Origin: Acidobacteriota bacterium
Lineage (GTDB): Bacteria > Acidobacteriota > Terriglobia > Bryobacterales > Bryobacteraceae
Direction of reading: 5' to 3'
Assembly (NCBI GenBank): GCA_947505565.1
Contig: CANNLB010000299.1
Span: 1 to 5,107, forward strand
DNA: 5,107 nt
Of the stretch, positions 1 to 5,107 are shown piece by piece. Both the position numbers and the translations under genes were made by a program. Under the pieces are notes generated by a model. It worked only from the letters and a program-made list of their open reading frames with translations, made no database searches and was not told the DNA's origin. Position 1 is the first letter of the stretch, and the number at the start of each line of letters is the position of its first letter.

Positions 1-846
1 TGGATGGGCATCGAAAAGGCGCAACTCATCGAAGGCCTCGCGGCTCGCGAAGAACAAATCCGTCAGTTGGCCGAAAACATGCTCCATGTCGAAGAGGCCG
101 AACGTCGCCGCATCAGTCGGGAACTCCACGACGAAGCCGGCCAAAGCCTCCTCTGCGTCCGGCTTCAGATGGAGATGCTCGAAAGCCGCTTGCCCGACTC
201 GCTAGCCGCTGAACGCGAAACCCTGCGGGAAACCCGAGCCGCCGTCGAAAGCACGATTATCGAAACCCGACGGCTCATCAGTGCCCTCTGCCCGGCCGTC
301 TTGGATCAGCTCGGCCTCGGTGCGGCGATCCGCCAACTAGTACACCGATTTCGTCAGGTCAGCCCCGCTAAAATCCGGGTCCAATTGCGCAACCTGGGAG
401 GACTCCCGAAACGCACCGAAAGCATCGTCTATCGGCTCGTGCAGGAGTGTTTTCAGAACATTACCAAGCATTCTTTCGCTGACACTGTAAACGTCTCTGT
501 CGGAACCACCGATAGCTTATTAAGGCTAAGCGTCATCGACAATGGCATCGGCCTTAACGTTGAGGAAGCTTTTCGCAAGCAGGAATCTTTCGGTCTTTCC
601 GGAATCCGCGAGCGAGTTACTCTCCTCGGCGGCTCCTTCAAAATCGAAAGCGCAATGGCTCCCCAGCCGGGGCTGCCCAAACGAAACACGCACAAATCCG
701 AAGCCAAACGGCCGAGTCGCCGCCAAACCTCGGGCACGAGAATTCTGGTCGAACTGCCGATTCCTAGAGAGGCTGGGGCCGCTCTGGCAAAGAAATCCGG
801 AACTGGACGCATGATGTGTCCGCTCCCTTCTGTCGCCAAGCACTAG
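1..846 (+). CDS. Sensor histidine kinase, NarL/DegS-type (HisKA_3 + HATPase_c), 5' partial
   Basis: This is the catalytic half of a two-component sensor kinase that autophosphorylates on histidine and passes phosphate to a response regulator, very likely the one encoded at 1047-1712. The frame is open to the left edge (TGG precedes the first ATG at 4), and a sensor domain is expected upstream, so the ATG at 4 is probably internal. Counting from that ATG: a helical linker at about 1-30; the HisKA_3 dimerisation/phosphoacceptor segment with EEAERRRISRELHDEAGQ, His42 being the phosphorylated residue; an N-box-like QECFQNITKH (147-156); the G1 box DNGIG (179-183); the G2 box FGLSGIRERV (196-205); and a final strand GTRILVELPI (244-253). 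Oddities are about 26 basic, Pro-rich residues (217-242) inserted before the final strand and a 27-residue tail after it. Family assignment is secure; the signal sensed is unknown. Confidence 0.93.
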   Translation, partial: WMGIEKAQLIEGLAAREEQIRQLAENMLHVEEAERRRISRELHDEAGQSLLCVRLQMEMLESRLPDSLAAERETLRETRAAVESTIIETRRLISALCPAVLDQLGLGAAIRQLVHRFRQVSPAKIRVQLRNLGGLPKRTESIVYRLVQECFQNITKHSFADTVNVSVGTTDSLLRLSVIDNGIGLNVEEAFRKQESFGLSGIRERVTLLGGSFKIESAMAPQPGLPKRNTHKSEAKRPSRRQTSGTRILVELPIPREAGAALAKKSGTGRMMCPLPSVAKH

Positions 847-1046
847 CCGGGAACAGGGGCCGACTCTTGTTGAAGTAAGAGTATTGCAGTAAGAGCTGTT
901 TGAGGAACGCCTGGACCCCACGGCTTCTAAGAACCAACTCCGGTACTACCAATACCAATAGATCGCAGTCGATCGTCGATGCCGCGCCCCCGGGCGCAAG
1001 CAACACTAGCTAGCTTGGAAAATTTAGAACAACAACGGTAAGCACT

Positions 1047-1712
1047 ATGGCCAAGATTCGTATCATGTTAGCGGACGATCACACCCTCTTCCGCCAAGGG
1101 GTTAGAACCCTTATAGCCGCCGAATCCGATATGGAAGTCATCGGAGATGCAGCCAACGGGGGTGAGGCGGTAGAACGAGCAAACGAACTCCGACCCGACG
1201 TCGTGTTGATGGATATCGGCATGCCCGGGCTCAGTAGCTTCGAAGCGACCCGCCAAATCAAGAAAGCTCGCCCCGAAACCAAGATCCTCTTCCTCACGAT
1301 GTACGACGACGAAGACTATCTAGTGGAAGGCATGGAAGTCGGTGCCGGTGGCTACGTCCTCAAAGACAGCCCTGCGCAGCAACTTATTGCAGCTGTCCGC
1401 GATGTTATGCGCGGCGGCAGCTACCTAAGCCCCCGGATGCTCTCCCAACTCGTGGACGACTTTCGGTCGCGGATCAAATCGGCCAACCGGTTACCTCGCT
1501 TCGCCACTCTCACGACCCGCGAACGCGAAGTCCTCAAAATGCTTGCCGAAGGCCAATCCGTCAAGGAAATCGCGTGCGACCTCAACTTGAGCGTCAAAAC
1601 CGTCGAAGCTCACAAATTCAACCTCATGCGCAAGCTGGACATTCATAACAAAGCGCAACTCGTCCAGTACGCCATCCAGAAAAAGATCATCAAGATTCCG
1701 AATCTCGTCTAA
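1047..1712 (+). CDS. Response regulator, NarL/FixJ family (REC + LuxR-type HTH)
   Basis: A 221-residue DNA-binding response regulator, full length for the family, acting in the cytoplasm as a phosphorylation-controlled transcription factor. The receiver domain (about 3-120) shows the acidic pair Asp10-Asp11, phosphoacceptor Asp56 in VVLMDIGMP, switch Thr84 in FLTMYDD and Lys106 in YVLKDS. A linker of about 30 residues leads to a GerE/LuxR helix-turn-helix (about 153-212) with LTTREREVLKMLAEGQSVKEIA and recognition-helix sequence SVKTVEAHK. All residues needed for phosphorylation are present. The start at ATG 1047 matches the normal N-terminus (MAKIRIMLADDH); only a weak ribosome site (GGTAAG, about 6 bases upstream) precedes it. 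The gene lies 200 bases after the kinase on the same strand, so the pair is almost certainly cognate, but the long spacer leaves room for a separate promoter. A strong terminator follows at 1757-1805. Target genes cannot be inferred. Confidence 0.96.
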   Translation: MAKIRIMLADDHTLFRQGVRTLIAAESDMEVIGDAANGGEAVERANELRPDVVLMDIGMPGLSSFEATRQIKKARPETKILFLTMYDDEDYLVEGMEVGAGGYVLKDSPAQQLIAAVRDVMRGGSYLSPRMLSQLVDDFRSRIKSANRLPRFATLTTREREVLKMLAEGQSVKEIACDLNLSVKTVEAHKFNLMRKLDIHNKAQLVQYAIQKKIIKIPNLV

Positions 1713-1756
1713 CGAGCTTCCCTCGAATTCTTCTGACGCCCATTCGGGTACTCTTG

Positions 1757-1805
1757 GCCGGCTTTCAATTGCAACACGGTGTTGCAATTGAAAGCCGGCT
1801 TTTTT
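1757..1805 (+). terminator. Strong intrinsic (Rho-independent) terminator
   Basis: The arms 1757-1777 and 1779-1799 are perfect reverse complements over 21 bases around the single base 1778. In RNA this would give about 19-20 pairs closed by a 3-5 base loop (ACGGT region). The outer end is GC-rich (GCCGGC) and is followed at once by six T (1800-1805). It lies 44 bases after the response-regulator stop codon. The opposite strand has no T-run after the hairpin, so it should act mainly on rightward transcription. Confidence 0.93.
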
Positions 1806-1852
1806 GCTCTCGCATCCCTCCCCTCACCACTTCCTAACCGTACCGCGACCGG

Positions 1853-1924
1853 GCGCTTCCCAGAAAGTGACCTCTCCTCGAATAGACTCGACCCCACCAA
1901 AAACTGATTATTCCACGTGGCATG
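1853..1924 (+). repeat. Diverged inverted repeat A, left copy
   Basis: These 72 bases align with the complement of 2128-2202 at about 60 of 75 columns by hand (80%), with one 3-base gap. Shared runs include GCGCT, CCCAGAAA, GAATAGACT, CTGAT and CGTGGCATG. The copy starts shortly after the terminator and sits just outside repeat B on its left. No gene function is evident: the segment has stops in the frames I checked. It may be one end of a degraded small mobile element or a piece of an ancient duplication. Confidence 0.8.
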
Positions 1925-1941
1925 GACTAGGGCACTTCGGT

Positions 1942-2122
1942 ACTCGCGAAGAATTAACCAGCCCTGCTCGCCAAAACTTTACCACCAACAGGCCCCGACT
2001 GCGCTTGCCTCTCCGACGAGCATGGGCTTGTGGCGCTCGGTCTGGCCGCGCGGGCAAACGTCGGTGCCGAAGCCTATTCAACGATATACGCGCCTGCCGC
2101 ACGGATGAGGAAGGCCCCGCCC
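1942..2122 (+). repeat. Diverged inverted repeat B, left copy
   Basis: This segment aligns with the complement of 2211-2381. Bases 1942-2018 match 2381-2307 at about 59 of 77 columns, and 2031-2122 match 2306-2211 at about 69 of 96 columns; 12 bases (2019-2030) are extra in this copy. The outer ends are identical over 13 bases (ACTCGCGAAGAAT). Other shared runs are ACCACCAAC, TCCGACG, AAACGTCGG, CGCGCCTGC and GAGGAAGG. The counts are hand alignments, but the collinearity over 170-180 bases makes chance very unlikely. Confidence 0.82.
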
Positions 2123-2127
2123 GTCGG

Positions 2128-2202
2128 CATGCCACGCGGCATGATCAGTTTGTGATCTGGTCAAGTCTATTCAAGCAGAGGTAGTCAATTTCTGGGCAGC
2201 GC
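2128..2202 (-). repeat. Diverged inverted repeat A, right copy
   Basis: On the minus strand this reads as a homologue of 1853-1924, about 80% identical with a 3-base insertion (TAC). It lies between the two copies of repeat B. With its partner it forms inverted ends of a roughly 350-base segment (1853-2202) enclosing the left B copy, an arrangement like that of a miniature inverted-repeat element, although no target-site duplication is obvious. Confidence 0.8.
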
Positions 2203-2210
2203 TGAGGGTA

Positions 2211-2381
2211 GGGCGCGACCTTCCTCCTCCGCGCCGCAGGCGCGCGGAAATTCCTGATTAGGTAGCGGAGCCGACGTTTTTATCCACGCGGGCGGGCCGA
2301 TCGCCACGTCGGACAGACAGTGTACTCGGGACCGGTTGGTGGTCAACCTTTGGCCAGCAGGGTGGCCTATTCTTCGCGAGT
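2211..2381 (-). repeat. Diverged inverted repeat B, right copy
   Basis: On the minus strand, from 2381 down to 2211, this matches 1942-2122 at roughly 74% overall. It begins eight bases beyond the right copy of repeat A, so on the minus strand the order is B then A, while on the plus strand it is A then B. That circularly permuted order is not a simple palindrome. A local GC hairpin (GCGCC-GCA-GGCGC, 2231-2243) lies inside this copy; it has no T-run and is not called a terminator. Confidence 0.82.
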
Positions 2382-2589
2382 GATCAAGGCGCCGCGCCCA
2401 TTTCTCCCTGTCTCGATACGCCATGATGGGGCGATGCGACCTCTGCCAAATCAGCGGTAGTGGGTCACCTTAGATGCCGACCAGGCTCAGTCCAGCCGGA
2501 GCTCCCCTGGCAATCAGCGTCCGGCGATACCCCGCATGGATCGGCTCCGCCGCGCCGAGTAGCCATCCCGTGTTGTCCTCGCGGATCTA

Positions 2590-2623
2590 CAGAATGAAAT
2601 CCAGCGGATCACAACAGCGCTGG
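2590..2623 (-). terminator. Possible weak terminator of the minus-strand operon
   Basis: Read on the minus strand, a 6-base stem CCAGCG/CGCTGG (2623-2618 with 2606-2601) with an 11-base loop is followed by ATTTCATTCTG, which is only moderately T-rich. It starts seven bases after the lactonase stop codon, the right place for a terminator, but the stem is short and the U-tract is interrupted. It is much weaker than the terminator at 1757-1805. Confidence 0.35.
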
Positions 2624-2630
2624 AAACCCT

Positions 2631-3389
2631 TCAAAACGTGCGCGTACCGAACACTTTGGTTTGGATCCGATACACGCTCCCCGGCGTCGTGATGTACAGC
2701 GTTCCTCCGCTAAACCCGCAATTGGTCGGCCGCTCCGGCGTCGCTATCTTACCCAACGGCTCACCATGGACGTTATAGACCTCAATCCCGTCCACCGATG
2801 CCATCCACACGTTACCCGCCTCGTCGGTCTTCAAACCGTCCACCGTCAACCGAGCAAACTCCTTACCCGGTCGAAGCGAGCCATCCGCTTCAATTGCGTG
2901 AATCTTCACCCCGCCCACCTTGTAATCCGCCACATACAAATGCTGCTGGTTCGGCGACAAAGCAACACCATTCGGCCCCGCCGTCTCGGCCACCACCCGC
3001 ACTTGGCCCTGCCGCGTGATCTGATAAACCCTTCCTTTCGGAAGATCCGTAAAGTAAATACTCCCGTCAATCGCGTAGACAATATCGTTCGGCCCCTGCA
3101 GGCCCGCCTCGGCCAGCACCGTAATCGAGCCATGCTTCTCCGTTCGCGTCACGCGGCCTCCCCCCTCTGCCGCCAGCAACCGTCCCTGATGATCAAACGT
3201 CAGGCCGTTCGCCCGGTTGCTGTACTCCCGGAAAACACTAAGCTCGCCCTTCTCCCACTTGTGGATCCTCGCGTTCCGGATGTCGCTAAATAGCAGATAC
3301 CCACGACGGTTATACACCGGGCCCTCGGCCAACATAAACCCGGTCGCAATCTGTTGTAGCTCCTCCTGCGGGTCGATCGGCAGCGGCAT
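2631..3389 (-). CDS. SMP-30/gluconolactonase/LRE-like family protein
   Basis: A 252-residue six-bladed beta-propeller of the SMP-30/gluconolaconase family, whose characterised members are metal-dependent lactonases opening sugar lactones. Likely metal and active-site residues sit in the family motifs: Glu22 in LAEGP, Asn101 in QGPNDI, Asn140 in AGPNGVALS and Asp184 in TVDGLKTDEAGN; propeller-type repeats such as GSIYFTD and QHLYVADY recur. No signal peptide is visible, so it is probably cytoplasmic. The ATG at 3389 is preferred: its A overlaps the upstream TGA stop (TGATG), and GGGGGAGGG lies seven bases before it. An alternative TTG at 3416 would merely translate the ribosome-binding region. 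Last gene of the operon, after the twin-arginine-type protein and the M19 dipeptidase. Exact substrate is not deducible; some relatives are simply binding propellers or have arylesterase activity. Confidence 0.9.
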   Translation of the reverse strand: MPLPIDPQEELQQIATGFMLAEGPVYNRRGYLLFSDIRNARIHKWEKGELSVFREYSNRANGLTFDHQGRLLAAEGGGRVTRTEKHGSITVLAEAGLQGPNDIVYAIDGSIYFTDLPKGRVYQITRQGQVRVVAETAGPNGVALSPNQQHLYVADYKVGGVKIHAIEADGSLRPGKEFARLTVDGLKTDEAGNVWMASVDGIEVYNVHGEPLGKIATPERPTNCGFSGGTLYITTPGSVYRIQTKVFGTRTF

Positions 3390-4561
3390 CAGGATCCCTC
3401 CCCCTTGGCGTACCAACTGTTCATCGGAGCCTTGTACGCTATCTTCAAATCCGGCGTGTCCATCCGCTTGCCGTTCTGATACCCGGACTCCATCAGTCCC
3501 GCCAGGGCCCCGGTTACCAGCAGAGTCCGCTGGATATCGAGCGGCGGCTGGCCCGTATTCATCATCTGCGTAATCGCGTGAGCAAGCATCGAGAAGTTGT
3601 TCGAATTCTCAATCGGAATATAGCAAAGCGTCGCCTGCGGAGGACCGTGCAGCGGCTTCACGGCCGCGATGTACTCCGACACTCCACTCAGGGCTAGCGT
3701 CGCCGCCCGAAACCCATCCCGGTATTCGATCAGACCGAGCACCGCCGTCATCTCCTCCGGCCTCTGACCCGTCGGCCGCAACTGCCGAGTAAGTGCCACG
3801 TCGAGCAGCTCGCGACGCCAAAGCCCCTGCTGAGCGGCCTTCCAAACCTCGTCGTTCTTCAACATGCGCACCGCGCGGATGCCCGTCTCGCCCCCCCGGC
3901 GCCGCTCCACAAAAGCCTGTAGCGTTTCGAGAATGTGGAAGATCCCTCCGTCAGCCACCCAGCCCCCGCCGATCGCCAGCGCGGACTCCATCACAAGGTT
4001 CCGTGGTGGGTCGAAGTCCGGTCGGCGAAACGTCACCGGGACACTCGACCCGGCCATCAACGGAAACTTCAACTCCTGCGACCAACGGTGCATCCGCTGA
4101 GCTTTTAACCAGTCGTAGGAAAGATGCTTGTCGACGAAGACCGGGCAACTCCGGCCACTTTTCCGGAACACGTTCACGACCTGCTCGAAAAACTCGAAGC
4201 GCGGATACAACTGCTGCTGCTTTTCGTTGTTAGGGTAGTCGCCGTGCTCGCAAACAATGACGACCCCGTCAACCGCAAGTTTGCCCGTCCCCAGCGTAAG
4301 CGCCCCGGCAATGTCCTTCGCCACCGGGACCCCGTAAGCGGCCGCTAACCGCTTCCCTATGTCGGCGGGGTGGAGCTGGTCCATCCAAAGCGACGCCACC
4401 TCGAACGGCGGATCGTAATGGTCCTCACCAATCCAGTAACCCTCCAAAAAACGCGTAATGAAGTTATCAGAATGGGACCGGACATGATACGTCGACGATA
4501 GACAAGCGATGCGTTTTTTCGGCGTCTGTGCGGCCAGCGCAAGGAATTGGCGGCGGTTCAT
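3389..4561 (-). CDS. Conserved uncharacterised protein with twin-arginine-like N-terminus
   Basis: A 390-residue protein that I cannot assign to a named function. It opens MNRRQFLALAAQ, like the Tat leaders common in Acidobacteriota and Planctomycetota, but the hydrophobic stretch is only about five residues and runs directly into the first strand of the folded domain (KRIACLSSTY), so export is doubtful. The body alternates strands and helices in a Rossmann-like way. Segments that look conserved, and that I recall from unannotated proteins of those phyla, are GKLAVDGVVIVCEHGDYP (93-110), YPRFEFFEQVV (119-129), PVFVDKHLSYDW (140-151), LMAGSSVPVTFRRP (168-181) and ESALAIGGG (192-200). The His/Asp/Glu-rich EHGDYP could bind metal or substrate, which is inference. 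The start overlaps the dipeptidase stop (ATGA); GAGGAGG lies 13 bases upstream, rather far. The stop overlaps the lactonase ATG, so it is the middle gene of a coupled operon. Confidence 0.88.
   Translation of the reverse strand: MNRRQFLALAAQTPKKRIACLSSTYHVRSHSDNFITRFLEGYWIGEDHYDPPFEVASLWMDQLHPADIGKRLAAAYGVPVAKDIAGALTLGTGKLAVDGVVIVCEHGDYPNNEKQQQLYPRFEFFEQVVNVFRKSGRSCPVFVDKHLSYDWLKAQRMHRWSQELKFPLMAGSSVPVTFRRPDFDPPRNLVMESALAIGGGWVADGGIFHILETLQAFVERRRGGETGIRAVRMLKNDEVWKAAQQGLWRRELLDVALTRQLRPTGQRPEEMTAVLGLIEYRDGFRAATLALSGVSEYIAAVKPLHGPPQATLCYIPIENSNNFSMLAHAITQMMNTGQPPLDIQRTLLVTGALAGLMESGYQNGKRMDTPDLKIAYKAPMNSWYAKGEGS
3396..3404 (-). promoter_or_regulatory. Strong Shine-Dalgarno site that decides the lactonase start
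   Basis: On the minus strand the run GGGGGAGGG contains GGAGG with seven bases to the ATG at 3389. It lies inside the last codons of the upstream gene (KGEGS). Together with the TGATG stop/start overlap it supports coupled re-initiation at ATG 3389 rather than the TTG at 3416. Confidence 0.85.
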
Positions 4562-5107
4562 TTCTGCTTCGCGACCTCCTCATTCTGTCGCAGCACCCGC
4601 AGCAGATTGAATCCCATAATCTTCCGAATCTCCCCGTCTGAGTAGCCCAGCCCCATCAGGCCCTTCACGATATTCGGGTACTTCGAAACGTCCTCCATGC
4701 CCACCGGCGCCATCCCGGAAATCCCATCGAAATCCGAGCCCAGCCCCACATGGTCCACCCCCGCCGTCTTCGCGATATGGTCCAGGTGACGCACCAGCAC
4801 CGCGACATCCACCTTCGGCATCTTTTCAAAATACTTCCGCTGGATCGCGCGCACCTTCTCCCAGTCAATCGGCTTTTGATCCGTCACGGCCTTGATCTCG
4901 GCGTCCCGCGCCGGCCGGTTGCGGAAATAAACGTCGTACGCCGCCTTATCCAGGTACCCCGCATGAAAGTTCAGGCAGATCACCCCGCCCCGTTTGGCAA
5001 TGGCTTGGATCACAGAATCCGGCATGTTCCGGATGATTGGCGCAATCGCCTTCGCTGAGGAATGCGAAGCGATCACCGGCGCTCGCGAATGCTCCACCGC
5101 GTCCATC
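4558..5107 (-). CDS. Peptidase family M19 (membrane/renal-type dipeptidase), N-terminus missing
   Basis: The C-terminal half of a zinc dipeptidase that hydrolyses dipeptides, in some relatives including D-amino-acid ones. The frame stays open to the right edge; the usual family length is about 350-420 residues, so the window holds only about 182, and the ATG at 5106 is internal. Counting from it: APVIASHSSAKA carries His15, matching the second zinc histidine of mammalian dipeptidase; Arg26 in IIRNMPD matches its substrate-binding Arg by spacing; GVICLNFHAGYL follows; HLDHIAKTAGVDHVGLGSDFDG (107-128) is the family signature, with the aspartates near the catalytic pocket. The first His-x-Asp pair, the bridging Glu and the other zinc His lie outside the window. 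The C-terminus ends in a typical NLLRVLRQNEE segment. First visible gene of the minus-strand operon; its TGA overlaps the next ATG by four bases. Any signal peptide would be off-window. Confidence 0.94.
   Translation of the reverse strand, partial: MDAVEHSRAPVIASHSSAKAIAPIIRNMPDSVIQAIAKRGGVICLNFHAGYLDKAAYDVYFRNRPARDAEIKAVTDQKPIDWEKVRAIQRKYFEKMPKVDVAVLVRHLDHIAKTAGVDHVGLGSDFDGISGMAPVGMEDVSKYPNIVKGLMGLGYSDGEIRKIMGFNLLRVLRQNEEVAKQK

Larger units (their letters stand above)
1806..2630. other. 825-base gap without a convincing gene, carrying decayed repeats
   Basis: No frame on either strand gives a recognisable protein with a plausible start. Longer open frames (for example 1804-2184 plus, and 2185-2424 minus) are low-complexity, rich in Arg, Pro and Ser, and show no domain. 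The most protein-like reading is an unstarted plus frame from 1958 to a stop at 2152-2154, containing pieces such as LLAKTLPPTGPD and APAARMRKAPPVGMPRG. Part of this reappears in the inverted copy on the other strand (LLAKG-stop-PPTGPE, and APAARRRKVAP after frame changes), which would fit a decayed coding segment but is not proof. The gap lies between convergent transcription units. About 529 bases of it (1853-2381) are accounted for by the two inverted-repeat pairs listed separately; in 2382-2630 I see only the weak minus-strand hairpin near its right end. Confidence 0.6.

Noticed and set aside
1935..1951. Small hairpin CTTCG...CGAAG
   Set aside because: Only a 5-base stem with no T-run; it partly overlaps the outer end of repeat B and is likely incidental.
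2125..2157. Short direct repeat CGGCATG and small dyad GATCA/TGATC
   Set aside because: Too short to be significant alone; they lie at the edge of the right copy of repeat A.
1804..2184. 126-codon plus-strand open frame after the terminator
   Set aside because: It starts with TTG inside the terminator T-run, has no ribosome site, low-complexity composition and no recognisable motif, and runs through both repeat copies.
2185..2424. 79-codon minus-strand frame beginning MAYRDREKWARR
   Set aside because: The opening resembles the start of some phage HNH-type proteins, but the rest has no motif and the frame crosses the decayed repeat B copy; too weak to call a gene.
2563..2640. Plus-strand reading VVLADLQNEIQRITTALETLQ just after the operon end
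   Set aside because: It looks like a helix but is only about 25 codons, has no start, follows a stop at 2560 and continues antisense into the lactonase gene.
2661..3293. 210-codon open frame on the plus strand, antisense to the lactonase gene
   Set aside because: It mirrors the codon pattern of the lactonase on the opposite strand, is rich in Arg/His/Pro, shows no domain, and the minus-strand gene has clear family motifs.
3390..3416. Alternative upstream TTG start for the lactonase
   Set aside because: The nine extra residues are encoded by the Shine-Dalgarno run itself; ATG 3389 has ideal spacing and a TGATG overlap.
1..5107. CRISPR arrays, tRNA or rRNA genes
   Set aside because: No regularly spaced identical repeats and no tRNA- or rRNA-like segments were seen on either strand.

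Overview
The window looks like a chromosomal segment from a GC-rich (about 58-60%) free-living bacterium. The best guess is Acidobacteriota of the Bryobacterales/Solibacter type. That guess rests on the gene mix (NarL-type two-component system, M19 dipeptidase, a protein with an MNRRQFL-type N-terminus, SMP-30 lactonase), the protein style and the codon use; there is no rRNA or other phylogenetic marker to confirm it.

Layout: (1) Bases 1-1712, plus strand, carry a two-component system: the C-terminal part of a HisKA_3-type sensor histidine kinase (cut by the left edge), a 200-base spacer, then an intact NarL/FixJ response regulator. (2) A very strong intrinsic terminator at 1757-1805 (21-base perfect arms plus six T) closes that unit. 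(3) Bases 1806-2630 hold no convincing gene. They contain two pairs of diverged inverted repeats found by reading both strands against each other: 1853-1924 against the complement of 2128-2202, and 1942-2122 against the complement of 2211-2381. The pairs are interleaved. (4) Bases 2631-5107, minus strand, form a tightly packed, translationally coupled operon read from the right edge leftwards: an M19 (membrane/renal) dipeptidase cut by the right edge, a conserved but uncharacterised protein with a twin-arginine-like N-terminus, and an SMP-30/gluconolactonase family protein. Junctions are ATGA (4-base overlap) and TGATG (1-base overlap). A weak hairpin follows the last stop codon.

The two transcription units converge on the repeat-bearing gap. 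The kinase and regulator should act as a phosphorelay pair controlling unknown target promoters. The minus-strand operon combines two hydrolases (a dipeptidase and a probable sugar-lactone hydrolase) with a protein of unknown role; shared regulation and stoichiometry are strongly implied by the coupling, but a common pathway is only inference.

The most unusual content is the decayed, interleaved inverted-repeat structure in the gap. Second-tier oddities are a basic insertion inside the kinase ATPase domain and the abbreviated Tat-like leader on the middle operon protein.
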